Of a DNA stretch of 64,000 bases, positions 10,056 to 19,238 are shown piece after piece (within the stretch, counting starts at the first letter, position 1; the number at the start of each line of letters is the position of its first letter). Made by a program: the position numbers and the translations under genes. Below the pieces are notes generated by a model. The model was not told the origin of the DNA. It searched no databases and worked only from the letters and a program-made list of their open reading frames with translations. The DNA is from Mesorhizobium sp. PAMC28654 (GTDB lineage Bacteria > Pseudomonadota > Alphaproteobacteria > Rhizobiales > Rhizobiaceae), in NCBI RefSeq assembly GCF_020616515.1, contig NZ_CP085135.1, positions 2,666,001 to 2,730,000 of the forward strand, written 5' to 3'.

Positions 10056-11081
10056 TCAGATATCACCCGCCTGCGCGCGGTGACAGCGCACCGAGCGCGG
10101 CCATGCCACCTTGTCCGGCTTTGGTGTCGTGGCAGTCCCGGCAGGATCGCCGAATTCGATGAGCGACTGCGGACGGTCACAGCCGGCGGCGGCGAAGGAG
10201 CAGCGGTCGCGGTAGTAGCAGCCGGTCGGCAAGATGCGGTTGTTGGGAAGCTCGCCGACACGGGTCGCTGCAAGCTCGGGCAGCGGGTGCTTGAGGCTCG
10301 GAACCGTGGCCAGCAAGGTCCTGGTGTAGGGATGCGCGGGTGAATCGAGCACCTGCACGGCAGGTCCGGCCTCGACAATCTGGCCCAGATACATCACCGC
10401 CACGCGATCGCAGAAGTGGCGCACGAGCGAGACGTCGTGCGAGATCATCAGATAGGCGAGGCCCAGCTCGCGCTGAAGTTTCAGCAGCAGGTTGATGATC
10501 TGAGCCTGCACGGAGACGTCCAGCGCGGATGTCGGCTCGTCCAGGATCAACAGATCCGGATCGGTGCTGATCGCCCGCGCAACGGCGATGCGCTGCCGCT
10601 GGCCGCCGGAGAATTCATGCGGCCGCCGGTCGAGGTGCTCCGGCCGCAGGCCGACGGAAGCGGCAAGTTCGGCGGCGCGAGCCCGCAACGCAGCCTTCGA
10701 CATTCCGCCGCGCACATGCAGCGGCTCGGTGATCAGTCGCCACACCGGCAGGCGAGGATCGAGCGAGGATTGCGGGTCCTGGAACACGATCTGCATCTGC
10801 TGGCGGATTTCACGTTTGCGCTTGCCGCGCGCGTCGTGAAAATCCTGGCCGTCGATCAGCACCTTGCCCGAGCTCCGCTCGACAAGGCCGATGATCGCCT
10901 GGACGAGCGTGCTCTTGCCGCAGCCGGATTCACCGACAATGCCGAGGCTTTCCCCCGGGCGGATCGCAAGGTCAACCTTGTTGACGGCATGAACATGCGA
11001 GGTGGCCCGGCCGAACCAGCCTCCGGGAATGGGAAAGTTGACGGTAAGGTCCTCGACGCTGAGAAGAGGCGCGGTCGTCAT
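10056..11081 (-). CDS. dipeptide/oligopeptide ABC importer ATPase (DppF-like)
   Basis: This is the second ATPase of a peptide importer, 341 residues. It has Walker A GESGCGKST (50-58), signature FSGGQRQ (157-163), Walker B LLILDEP (177-183) and the C-terminal oligopeptide-transporter extension with its Cys-containing segment (GCYYRDRC...C). I chose ATG 11081 because it overlaps the stop of the upstream ATPase gene (ATGA) and begins just before the conserved LSVEDLTVNF strand. It is the last gene of a five-gene transporter operon. Confidence 0.92.
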   Translation of the reverse strand: MTTAPLLSVEDLTVNFPIPGGWFGRATSHVHAVNKVDLAIRPGESLGIVGESGCGKSTLVQAIIGLVERSSGKVLIDGQDFHDARGKRKREIRQQMQIVFQDPQSSLDPRLPVWRLITEPLHVRGGMSKAALRARAAELAASVGLRPEHLDRRPHEFSGGQRQRIAVARAISTDPDLLILDEPTSALDVSVQAQIINLLLKLQRELGLAYLMISHDVSLVRHFCDRVAVMYLGQIVEAGPAVQVLDSPAHPYTRTLLATVPSLKHPLPELAATRVGELPNNRILPTGCYYRDRCSFAAAGCDRPQSLIEFGDPAGTATTPKPDKVAWPRSVRCHRAQAGDI

Positions 11082-12118
11082 TGCGTGGCCTCGCTCATGA
11101 TGCTCGATGGTTGGATTGTGCCGCGCCGCCAGCAGGCGACGAGATGACCGGGAGCGGTCGCCACGGACGGAGGTTTTGCCAGGCACTGGTCGTTGGCTTC
11201 GGGACAGCGTGGCCGGTAGAAACAGCCCTGCGGCGGATCAAGCAGGTTGGGCACGGTTCCGGGGATGGCCTCAAGCTCCGCTTTCGGCTCCACGCGTTCC
11301 GGCAGGCAGCGCAGCAGCGCTTGCGTATAGGGATGCTGCGGCGCTTCCAGCACCGCCCGCGTCGGACCGGACTCGACGATGCGGCCGGCATACATGACGT
11401 AGAGCCGGTCGCAGAGCTGCGAGACAACAGCGATGTTGTGCGAGATGAAGACGACCGAGGTGCCGGTTCGCTTGGCGCGGTCGAGGATCAGCCGCAGGAT
11501 CACGGCCTGCACAGTCACATCCAGCGCCGTCGTCGGTTCGTCGGCAATGATCAGGCCGGGGTTGCACGAGAACGCCATGGCGATGAGCACGCGCTGGCGC
11601 ATGCCGCCCGACAGCTCGAACGGATAGGCCTTCATGATCCGGTCGGGTTCGGCGATCAGCATGTCCTTGAGGATGCCGCGCGCCGTGCGCTCGGCCTCTG
11701 CCTCACTGACCGCCTCATGCCGCCGGATGACGCCGACCAGTTGCTTGCCGATGCGGATGGTCGGGTTGAGCGCGTTCATCGGCTCCTGGAAGATGGTCGA
11801 GACCAGCTTGCCCCTGACATCCTGGAGCTCGGTTTCGCCCATCGCGAACGGATCGCGGCCAAACAGGCGGATGCTGCCTGATGTGACGCGGTAGCGGCCT
11901 TCCGGCAGGAGCCGTGTCGCCGCCATCGTGGTCACCGACTTGCCGCATCCGGACTCGCCGACAAGGCCGACGATCTCGGAGGTGCCGATCTCGATCGTCA
12001 CGTCGTCGAGCGCCTTGATGGCGCCGGCATAGGTGGGGAATTCCAGCGACAGGCCTTCGATGCTCAACGCTGCGGGTTTTTGCCCGGCAGACTTCAGTAT
12101 TCCGGATGCCGCCGCCAT
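11078..12118 (-). CDS. dipeptide/oligopeptide ABC importer ATPase (DppD-like)
   Basis: This is the first ATPase of the importer, 346 residues from the ATG at 12118, which overlaps the stop of the permease gene. Walker A is GESGCGKS (54-61), the signature is LSGGMRQR and Walker B is LIIADEPTTALDVT, the standard Dpp/Opp form. The C-terminal extension carries GCFYRPRC. It pairs with the DppF-like protein on the cytoplasmic face to energise peptide import. Confidence 0.92.
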   Translation of the reverse strand: MAAASGILKSAGQKPAALSIEGLSLEFPTYAGAIKALDDVTIEIGTSEIVGLVGESGCGKSVTTMAATRLLPEGRYRVTSGSIRLFGRDPFAMGETELQDVRGKLVSTIFQEPMNALNPTIRIGKQLVGVIRRHEAVSEAEAERTARGILKDMLIAEPDRIMKAYPFELSGGMRQRVLIAMAFSCNPGLIIADEPTTALDVTVQAVILRLILDRAKRTGTSVVFISHNIAVVSQLCDRLYVMYAGRIVESGPTRAVLEAPQHPYTQALLRCLPERVEPKAELEAIPGTVPNLLDPPQGCFYRPRCPEANDQCLAKPPSVATAPGHLVACWRRGTIQPSSIMSEATQ

Positions 12119-13014
12119 CACCGTCCTCCCAACCGTGGATCGAGCATGTCGCGAATGCCGTCGCCCAGCAGGTTGCAGCCCATCGCGGTGATCAGGATGG
12201 CAAGGCCGGGAAAGGTGCAGTACCACCACTGGTCGAGGATGTAGTTGCGGCCGGTGCTGACCAGCGCGCCCCATTCGGACGTCGGCGGCTGTGCGCCCAG
12301 CCCGATGAAGCTCAAGGCGGCAGCGATCAACACGATGCCGCCGAGGTCAAGCGTTGCCTGCACGATGATCGGCGACAGCGCGTTGGGCAGGACATGCCAG
12401 CGCAGGATGTAGAGCGGCGAAGCGCCGAAGGTACGCGCCGCCTTGACGAAGACGCGCTCCCGCAACGACAGCGTCTGCCCGCGCGCCAGCCGCACATAGG
12501 CGGGGATGCGCACCAGCGCCACGGCCAGCATCGAGTTGACCAGGCTTGGCCCAAGTGCCGCCGCGAGCGCCATGGCCAGGACCAGCGCCGGCAGCGCCAT
12601 GATGACGTCCATCAGCCGCATGATCGCGGTATCGATGCGGCCGCCCAATATGGCGGACATGCATCCGATCACCACGCCGACACCAACCGATATCAGGACG
12701 ATCATGAACGCCGCGACGCAGGAGGCACGCGAGCCGAAGATGATGCGTGAAAACAGGTCGCGACCCACCTCGTCGGTGCCGAACCAGTGCTGCGCGCTCG
12801 GCGGTTGCAGACGCGCCGACAGCATCAGCTTGTCGGGATTGTAGGGCGCGATCAGGGGTGCTGCGACAATCATGATGATGACCATGACGATGATCGCCGC
12901 GCCAACCAGCGTCAGGGGGCTGCGGCGTGACAGATACCAGAGAAAATGCAGCCGCGATTTCCAGCCGGAAGCGGCTGGGACGGCCTGTATCGCGGGAGAG
13001 GTCACACTCATCAT
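12118..13014 (-). CDS. peptide ABC importer permease (DppC-like)
   Basis: This inner-membrane permease has 298 residues: a short cytoplasmic N-terminus, a first span near 37-58, a periplasmic loop with the family motif HWFGTDEVGRDLFSR, and five more spans. The EAA-type cytoplasmic loop (AARTFGASPLYILRWHVLPNAL) contacts the ATPases. It overlaps both neighbours by a few bases, so translation is coupled. It is clearly the DppC/OppC class rather than DppB. Confidence 0.92.
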   Translation of the reverse strand: MMSVTSPAIQAVPAASGWKSRLHFLWYLSRRSPLTLVGAAIIVMVIIMIVAAPLIAPYNPDKLMLSARLQPPSAQHWFGTDEVGRDLFSRIIFGSRASCVAAFMIVLISVGVGVVIGCMSAILGGRIDTAIMRLMDVIMALPALVLAMALAAALGPSLVNSMLAVALVRIPAYVRLARGQTLSLRERVFVKAARTFGASPLYILRWHVLPNALSPIIVQATLDLGGIVLIAAALSFIGLGAQPPTSEWGALVSTGRNYILDQWWYCTFPGLAILITAMGCNLLGDGIRDMLDPRLGGR

Positions 13015-14027
13015 CCGATCTCCCGGATCTGCGGATCGGCGAACATGTAGGCGATGTCGACGATCAGGTTGATGAGGACATAGCCGATCGATGCAACCAC
13101 GGTGAATCCCATGATCGCGGGAAAATCCAGCGTCTGGATCGAGGTGACGACATAGGTGCCCATGCCCGGCCAGGCGAACACGGTTTCGGTCAGCACCGCA
13201 CCGTATAGAAGGTCGCCCAGCGCCAGGCCAAGCAAGGTGATCGACGGGATCAAGGCGTTGCGCAAGGCATGGTTGAAGATGATGACCCGGCGACGCAGGC
13301 CGCTGGCGCGCGCGGTCCGGATGTAGTCCTCCTGAAGCACGTCCAGCATCGATGCCCGGATCTGGCGCGTGATGACACCGAGATTGGCGAAGGCGAGCAC
13401 GAAGGAGGGCAAGATGAGATGCCGCACCGAGCTCCAGAACGCGTCCATGCGACCCTCAAGCAGGGAATCGATCAGGAAGAAGCCGGTGACGCGCGTTGGG
13501 AGCGCGATGCCCATGTCGATGCGCCCGCTGCCGGGCAGTATGTGCAGCTTGGCGTAGAACAGCAGCACCAGAACCAGCGCGAACCAGAACACCGGCATCG
13601 AGATGCCGCAGACCGAGATGGTGCGCGCCACCTGATCGATCGGCCCGTCCTTGTAGATGGCGGACGCAACGCCAAGCGGAATGCCGATCACGATCGCCAG
13701 GATCAGGGAGATGGCGCCGAGCTCCATCGTTGCCGGTAGGAAGGTGGCGATGTCGCCGGCAACCGAGCGCCGCGTGCGCAGCGAGGTGCCGAGGTCGCCA
13801 TGCAGCAGGTTGCTGACGTAGATGGTGAACTGGTCCCACACCGGCCGGTCGAGCCCGAGGTCACGCCGCACACTCATCAGCGTCTCGGCGCTTGCCCTGT
13901 CGCCAGCGATCATCCGGGCTGGGTCGCCTGGGATCAGGTGGGAAATGATGAAGGTGATGACAGCGACGCCGAAGACGACGAAGAACAGCATCACGAAGCG
14001 GGGAATGATAATGCGCATGATCGTCAT
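13011..14027 (-). CDS. peptide ABC importer permease (DppB-like)
   Basis: This permease has 338 residues and the DppB/OppB architecture: an N-terminal span (FVMLFFVVFGVAVITFII), the HLIPGDPAR loop, and four to five further spans. The coupling helix is near ARASGLRRRVIIFNHALRNALIP, and FAWPGMG precedes the end. It forms a heterodimeric channel with the DppC-like protein. About 265 bases without a visible gene separate it from the binding-protein gene upstream, where I see no strong hairpin. Confidence 0.92.
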   Translation of the reverse strand: MTIMRIIIPRFVMLFFVVFGVAVITFIISHLIPGDPARMIAGDRASAETLMSVRRDLGLDRPVWDQFTIYVSNLLHGDLGTSLRTRRSVAGDIATFLPATMELGAISLILAIVIGIPLGVASAIYKDGPIDQVARTISVCGISMPVFWFALVLVLLFYAKLHILPGSGRIDMGIALPTRVTGFFLIDSLLEGRMDAFWSSVRHLILPSFVLAFANLGVITRQIRASMLDVLQEDYIRTARASGLRRRVIIFNHALRNALIPSITLLGLALGDLLYGAVLTETVFAWPGMGTYVVTSIQTLDFPAIMGFTVVASIGYVLINLIVDIAYMFADPQIREIG

Positions 14028-14292
14028 GTGAGGCCGGTCCTCGTGGCGCTGCGGGCTTCTCTTTATCCCTACGGAACTTGGCGACCGGCAAGGCGTTGCG
14101 CCTCACCGATCGTCAGACATTATTCGACGCTTCCCGGACTCAAGTTATCTTCGAGACTACACGGCCAGACGCTTCCGGCAACCGACCGGAAGGCATCTGG
14201 CGTTGCAGCGCTGCGCAAGGCAGGGATGCCTAAAATGTCAGATTCCATATGTGCGACGAACGGGAGCGCCAATGGCGCCCCGTCGCGCGCGG

Positions 14293-15834
14293 TCATTCCG
14301 ACTTCGACATGGTGGCGAAGTTGTAGACCTGGATCAGCATCGGGTTGTAGACGTAGCCCTTGACCACCGCGCGGCGCGCGAAGATGTCATTCTTCTGCAT
14401 CAGGTAGAGGTAGGGCGCATCTTCAGTCGATAGCTTCTGTGCCTCGAGATAGAGCTGCTCGCGCTTTGGCTGGTCGATGATGCTTGCGGCCTCGCGAACA
14501 AGGCCGGCGACCTTGGGATTGTTGTAGAAGGCGCGGTTGCCCGGGCCGCCCATCCGGTCCGGATCGAACCAGTAGTTCATGAACATGTAGGGGTCGGCGA
14601 AATCGGGCGTCCATGCACCTGGCGCCAGGTCGTAATTGCCGCTCGCCGCCATTTCGCGTTTGGTGGTGTCGGCAACGGCCTGCAGGTCGAGCTTGATGCC
14701 GATGTCGGCCAGATTGGCTTGCAAGGCGAGGCCTACCGGTTCCCAGGCCGTGTCGGCCTGCGAGAATGTGTAAGTGAGGTGGATGTCGGACTTGCCGGAT
14801 TCCTTCAACAGCGCCTTGGCCTTCTCGACATCGTAGCTGTACTGGAAGCCTTTGGGGTCATGCCCCCACATGCCATCCGGAACGGCGCCGCGCATCTGCT
14901 CGGCCTGGCCCTGCATGATGCCGTCGACGATGCCCTTGTAGTCCACCGCGTAGGAGATTGCCTGGCGCACGCGCACATCGTCGAGCGGCGGCCGCTTGTT
15001 GTTCATATAGATGTAGTTGACGTAGAGGCTCGGATTGCTCTCGACAACGATGTTGCTGTCGCTTTTCAGCGCGGCGGCCTGGTCGACCGGAACCTGTTCG
15101 ATGATGTCGGCATCGCCGTTGACGAGTTGCAGGCGGCGCGCCGAGATCTCTCCTACGGTGCGCACCACGATCTGCTTCAGGGCCGGAGTTGGGCCACTGT
15201 AGTGCTCATTGCGATCGAGCACGACGCTCTGGTTGCGTTCCCAGCTGGTGATCTTGTAGGCGCCGCTACCGGCGGTGTGCTCGGCCAGCCAGGCCTTGGC
15301 CATGTCGCCATCTTTTTCGTGCTCCATCACCTTGGGATTGATGATGGCGGCACCGGAGACGGCCATGGTCGAAAGGAACGGCGCGAACTGCGACGACAGG
15401 ATGAACTTGACCGTGCTGGGATCGACGACCTGAACTTCCTTCAGCACGGGAAAGGCATCGGAAGGACCGGCCTTGAGTTTCAACGCCCGGTCGAAGCTGA
15501 ACTTGACGGCCGCCGCATCGACATCCGTGCCGTCATCGAATTTGTGGCCCTTGGCCAGCTTGAAGGTCCAGACAGTATTGGTATCGTCGACGGACCAGCT
15601 TTCGGCAAGCTCGGGAACGACGTCGGTGGTGGCGCCCTTGTAGGCCACAAGGTGCTCATAGGCGGCATAGATGAAGGTATAGCCGCTGTTGCTGATCTCG
15701 ACACCGGGGTCCGCGGTCGGCGCATCCTCCGCCCGGCTGAGAACCAGCACATCCGACGCGGCCCAAGCCGCTTGCGTGAGCGATGAGGTGACTAAAAGGG
15801 CAAGGCCCAGCTTCTTCCAGTGCGCGAAAACCAT
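14293..15834 (-). CDS. periplasmic peptide-binding protein (SBP family 5)
   Basis: This binding protein delivers substrate to the importer encoded just downstream. From ATG 15834 it has 513 residues; GAGGGTAGAGAG precedes that ATG, while a longer frame would start in untranslated leader. A Sec signal peptide (MVFAHWKKLGLALLVTSSLTQAAWA) is followed by the family-5 signature region (FDDGTDVDAAAVKFSFDRAL) and DDVRVRQAISYAVDY. The family binds di- and oligopeptides, among other ligands. The surrounding D-specific hydrolases suggest D-residue peptides. Confidence 0.92.
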   Translation of the reverse strand: MVFAHWKKLGLALLVTSSLTQAAWAASDVLVLSRAEDAPTADPGVEISNSGYTFIYAAYEHLVAYKGATTDVVPELAESWSVDDTNTVWTFKLAKGHKFDDGTDVDAAAVKFSFDRALKLKAGPSDAFPVLKEVQVVDPSTVKFILSSQFAPFLSTMAVSGAAIINPKVMEHEKDGDMAKAWLAEHTAGSGAYKITSWERNQSVVLDRNEHYSGPTPALKQIVVRTVGEISARRLQLVNGDADIIEQVPVDQAAALKSDSNIVVESNPSLYVNYIYMNNKRPPLDDVRVRQAISYAVDYKGIVDGIMQGQAEQMRGAVPDGMWGHDPKGFQYSYDVEKAKALLKESGKSDIHLTYTFSQADTAWEPVGLALQANLADIGIKLDLQAVADTTKREMAASGNYDLAPGAWTPDFADPYMFMNYWFDPDRMGGPGNRAFYNNPKVAGLVREAASIIDQPKREQLYLEAQKLSTEDAPYLYLMQKNDIFARRAVVKGYVYNPMLIQVYNFATMSKSE

Positions 15835-15930
15835 CTCTCTACCCTCTGAGGTTCGGTGGACTCGAACGACGCCTGTTTCCGGCAATTTGTCCGCACGATC
15901 AGATTAGGCAACGATTTTCCGAAGCGCAAC

Positions 15931-16635
15931 TTATTTTCTTATCGTACGCGCCACTTGCTCGACCTTGGCGCGTGGCGCCAATTTTGAAATGGCGCTTTCC
16001 TCGATCGCGGATGAGCCGATCGCATCGATCAGGTCTTTCTCGGTCGTGGAGCAGATACAGACAAAGCGTGCCGGCTTCTCGCTGACCGTCACATAGGCAT
16101 GCCCCATGGTTGCGTCGAAATAGACGGAATCCCCGACCTTCAAGGTCACAGGCTCATAGTGCTCGGTGTGAAGTTGCAGCTCGCCTTCGACCACATAAGT
16201 ATATTCTTCGCCGACATGGCGAATGAAAGGGCCGAATTCTTCCATCGTGCGGGCGTGCGCCACGCCGAACATCGGGACGATCGATTTTTTCGAGATGTCG
16301 GTGCACAAATAGAGGTAGTCGTAGTTCTTGGTCTTGATGGAGCGGCCTTCGCCGGCCCTGCTGATCGTGCGGCGTCCCAACGGACTCGGGCTGGCTTCCG
16401 TGGCACGGGTCCCGAACAACTCGACAATGTCGACCTTCAACCCTTCCGCCAACTGAACAATGCGGTCGTAGGTCAACGACATCTGGTTGTTTTCAACCTT
16501 GGACAACGTAGATATGGCGAGCCCTGTCATCGCGCTGACTTGCGACAAGGTCCAGTGATTGCGCGTGCGGATTTCCCGCAGGAAATCGCCCAGGCTGGCT
16601 TTCTGATCCGTCATATTCGTTGCCGCATCCCGCAT
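15931..16635 (-). CDS. XRE-family regulator with C-terminal cupin domain
   Basis: The 234 residues carry an N-terminal helix-turn-helix of the XRE class (about 15-68, LSQVSAMTGLAISTLSKVENN) and a C-terminal cupin fold (about 115-195, EEYTYVVEGELQLHTE, then DSVYFDATMGHAYVT). Members of this class, such as PuuR, commonly repress amino-acid or amine catabolic genes and respond to a small ligand held in the cupin. It sits between the minus-strand importer operon and the plus-strand D-amino-acid genes, so it probably controls both. The start could also be ATG 16614. Confidence 0.88.
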   Translation of the reverse strand: MRDAATNMTDQKASLGDFLREIRTRNHWTLSQVSAMTGLAISTLSKVENNQMSLTYDRIVQLAEGLKVDIVELFGTRATEASPSPLGRRTISRAGEGRSIKTKNYDYLYLCTDISKKSIVPMFGVAHARTMEEFGPFIRHVGEEYTYVVEGELQLHTEHYEPVTLKVGDSVYFDATMGHAYVTVSEKPARFVCICSTTEKDLIDAIGSSAIEESAISKLAPRAKVEQVARTIRK

Positions 16636-16678
16636 TTCAGGTCACTAACGATAGTACACTCTAATTTTTTGCGCGATA

Positions 16679-16740
16679 TGGAAAACTGCTTGATCTATAG
16701 GAAAAATAAGTTTCTGATGAGATCAATCAGTATCGGGTGA
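16679..16740 (+). promoter_or_regulatory. candidate operator and promoter of the D-amino-acid operon
   Basis: The stretch between the divergent regulator and the dehydrogenase gene is A/T-rich. It contains TGGAAAAC (16679-16686) and GGAAAAATAAG downstream of it. Related CGGAAAA motifs occur upstream of the peptide-binding protein gene (15915-15921, minus strand) and the M81 gene (8475-8481). This is a candidate binding site for the XRE-cupin regulator; no -35/-10 pair is clear. Confidence 0.3.
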
Positions 16741-17892
16741 ATGATGTTCGACTTTGTTGTGATCGGCGGCGGCATGGCGGGCGCCTCCGCTGCCTATGAG
16801 CTGGCCGATGGGGCGAGCGTCCTGCTTCTCGAGCGAGAGGAGCATTGCGGCTATCACACGACGGGCCGCTCGGCCGCGCTCTTTTCTGAAACCTACGGCA
16901 ACGCCACCATCCGGTCGCTGACGAGGGCCAGTCGCGGTCCGTACGAGGCGCCACCGGCCGGCTTTGCCGACCACCCTCTGCTGACGCCGCGCCATGTGCT
17001 TTTCATCGCGCGTGCCGATCAGGAAGCAAGCATCGCACATCTGGCCGAGATATTCGCGCGGACGGGCGGAAAGCCGTCGCGGGTTCTCAGCACCGACGCC
17101 GTGCGCGAGCGCGTGCCGATCATGCGCGCCGACTATGTGGCGCAGGCCCTACTCGACGAGACCTCGATGGACATCGACGTCCACGCCCTGCATCAAGGTT
17201 ATCTGCGCGGCGTGCGCGCCCGGGGCGCCCGCATCGCGGTCTCCGCCGAAGTCCTCGATATCGATCGGGGTTCCTCCGGCTGGCGGATCACCACGGCCAA
17301 GGAGCAATTCGAGGCCAGAACTATCGTCAATGCCGCCGGCGCGTGGGCCGACACCATCGCGGCCATGGCCGGTGTTGCAACGGCCGGACTGACGCCACTG
17401 CGGCGTACCGCCATGATGCTGGACCTGCCCGATGGCGTTGACGCTTCGTCCTGGCCGCATGTGATCGACGTCGATGAGGAGTTCTATTTCAAACCCGATG
17501 CCGGGCGGCTTCTGGCCTCGCCGGCGGACGAAACGCCAAGCGCTCCTTGTGATGCGCAGGCCGATGAGTTTGACATTGCCGTCGCCATCGACCGCATCCA
17601 GCAAGCGGCCGACCTGCCGGTGCGTTCGATTTCGCGCCGATGGGCGGGCCTGCGCACCTTCGCCGCCGACCGTAGTCCGGTGGTTGGCTTCGACCCGCAT
17701 TGCGAGGACTTCTTCTGGTTGGCTGGCCAGGGCGGCTATGGCATCCAGACCGCCCCGGCGCTGGCGAAAGTGGTCGCCGCACTGGCCCACCGCAGACCCA
17801 TTGCCGACGAGATCCTCGAAGCCGGTTTCGATCCCGATACGGTGTCGCCCGCTCGCGCCGGGATTGGCGCCGCTGTATATGCCACCACATAA
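16741..17892 (+). CDS. FAD-dependent D-amino acid dehydrogenase (DauA-like)
   Basis: This 383-residue flavoenzyme of the DAO family has the dinucleotide fold GGGMAG at residues 9-14. The segment GYHTTGRSAALFSETYGN with LTRASR is characteristic of D-arginine dehydrogenase (DauA) and close relatives, which oxidise D-amino acids to keto acids plus ammonia. The C-terminal flavin-contacting region is GQGGYGIQTAPALAK. Only 24 bases separate it from the next gene, a D-amino-acid PLP enzyme. A broad D-amino-acid substrate range is inferred from family and context. ATG 16744 is an equally possible start. Confidence 0.85.
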   Translation: MMFDFVVIGGGMAGASAAYELADGASVLLLEREEHCGYHTTGRSAALFSETYGNATIRSLTRASRGPYEAPPAGFADHPLLTPRHVLFIARADQEASIAHLAEIFARTGGKPSRVLSTDAVRERVPIMRADYVAQALLDETSMDIDVHALHQGYLRGVRARGARIAVSAEVLDIDRGSSGWRITTAKEQFEARTIVNAAGAWADTIAAMAGVATAGLTPLRRTAMMLDLPDGVDASSWPHVIDVDEEFYFKPDAGRLLASPADETPSAPCDAQADEFDIAVAIDRIQQAADLPVRSISRRWAGLRTFAADRSPVVGFDPHCEDFFWLAGQGGYGIQTAPALAKVVAALAHRRPIADEILEAGFDPDTVSPARAGIGAAVYATT

Positions 17893-17916
17893 TTCTGATC
17901 TGGGGGAGATCATCCA

Positions 17917-19179
17917 ATGGCCTTCAACCTTGACGCGCTGGCGTCGGTCGTCCTGGACGACAGCATCAAGGGCATTCCGTTCGGCGCAACGCTCAGGCTC
18001 GCCGATGTCGCCAGCCAGGGCTGGAATTTGCTTTCCGGCGACCTGCCGCTGCCGGCAGCGATCATCCGTGCCGACGCGCTGGCCCACAATTCGCGCTGGA
18101 TGCAGCGCTTCGTGGCCGAGCGTGGCGCGCTGATTGCCCCGCACGTCAAGACGACAATGTGCCCGCAGATCATTGCCCGCCAGATCGCCGATGGCGCCTG
18201 GGGCGTGACTGTCGCGACGGTCCAGCAGATGCGGGTCTGCCGCGGCTTCGGCGCGGAGCGGATCATCCTTGCCAATCAGGCGGTCGGACGATCGGAGCTC
18301 GACGCGATCGCCGCCATGGTCGGGGAACCCGACCTCGACTTCATGATGATCGTCGACAGCGCAGCCGGCATCGAGGCGGCAGCAGAAGCGATGCGGCGCA
18401 ACCAGCTTGAGCGCCCGCTGCAACTGCTCCTCGAACGCGGCTACCCGGGCGGCCGTACCGGATGTCGGACCAATGATATCGCCCTCGCCATCGCCAGGCA
18501 GATACGCGCCACCCCGGGGCTTCGCCTTGTCGGGATCGAGGCTTTCGAAGGTCTGATCAAAACCGAGAACGGGTCACCCGAGCAGGCAGTCGGGGGTTTC
18601 ATGGATGAAATCGCCGCACTCTTTGGCCTTTGCGTGGGTGAAGGCCTGTTCGAGAGCGACGCGCCGCTGGTCACGGCCGGCGGCTCTTCCTACTACGATA
18701 TCGTCATCGACAGGCTGGCGAACTGCGGCGCCCGCGTGGTGACGAGAAGCGGCTGTTACGTCACACACGATTCCGGGCTCTATCAGAGCGCACACCAGCG
18801 CCTGCAGGCCAAGACCGGCGAACAGGACGGCCTGCGCCGGGCGCTTGAAATCTGGACCTATGTACAATCGATTCCTGAGCCCGGGCTTGCCCTGCTGACC
18901 GCGGGCCGGCGCGACTGCGGCACGGATTCGGGATTTCCGGTGCCGCTGCTCCTGTCACGCGCGGGCGCCCCCCCGCAGGACTTGCCGCCAGGGTGCGAGA
19001 TCGTCAACCTCAACGATCAGCACGCCTACATGCGCTTCCCCGCCGATCTGCCGCTTGCGGTCGGCGATCGTGTCGGGCTCGGCATTTCCCATCCATGCAC
19101 AACGTTCGACAAGTGGCAGATCATCTACCTCGTCGACGACGACTACACGGTGATCGAAGCCATGAAGACCTTCTTCTGA
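17917..19179 (+). CDS. D-serine deaminase-like PLP enzyme (DSD1/D-threonine aldolase fold)
   Basis: The 420 residues adopt the alanine-racemase-type barrel followed by a C-terminal beta domain. Lys78 in APHVKTTM is the expected PLP-binding lysine, and His392-x-Cys394 (GISHPCTTF) matches the zinc ligand pair of eukaryotic-type D-serine dehydratases. The family includes D-threonine aldolase, D-serine dehydratase and related D-amino-acid deaminases; the exact reaction is not certain. GGGGGAGA precedes the ATG. The position after a DauA-type dehydrogenase supports D-amino-acid breakdown in the cytoplasm. Confidence 0.85.
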   Translation: MAFNLDALASVVLDDSIKGIPFGATLRLADVASQGWNLLSGDLPLPAAIIRADALAHNSRWMQRFVAERGALIAPHVKTTMCPQIIARQIADGAWGVTVATVQQMRVCRGFGAERIILANQAVGRSELDAIAAMVGEPDLDFMMIVDSAAGIEAAAEAMRRNQLERPLQLLLERGYPGGRTGCRTNDIALAIARQIRATPGLRLVGIEAFEGLIKTENGSPEQAVGGFMDEIAALFGLCVGEGLFESDAPLVTAGGSSYYDIVIDRLANCGARVVTRSGCYVTHDSGLYQSAHQRLQAKTGEQDGLRRALEIWTYVQSIPEPGLALLTAGRRDCGTDSGFPVPLLLSRAGAPPQDLPPGCEIVNLNDQHAYMRFPADLPLAVGDRVGLGISHPCTTFDKWQIIYLVDDDYTVIEAMKTFF

Positions 19180-19238
19180 AGCTTCTCGCGGCGATGCCCT
19201 GTTGATTGCTTCCGATTGATTTTGCGAGGAGACCACCG

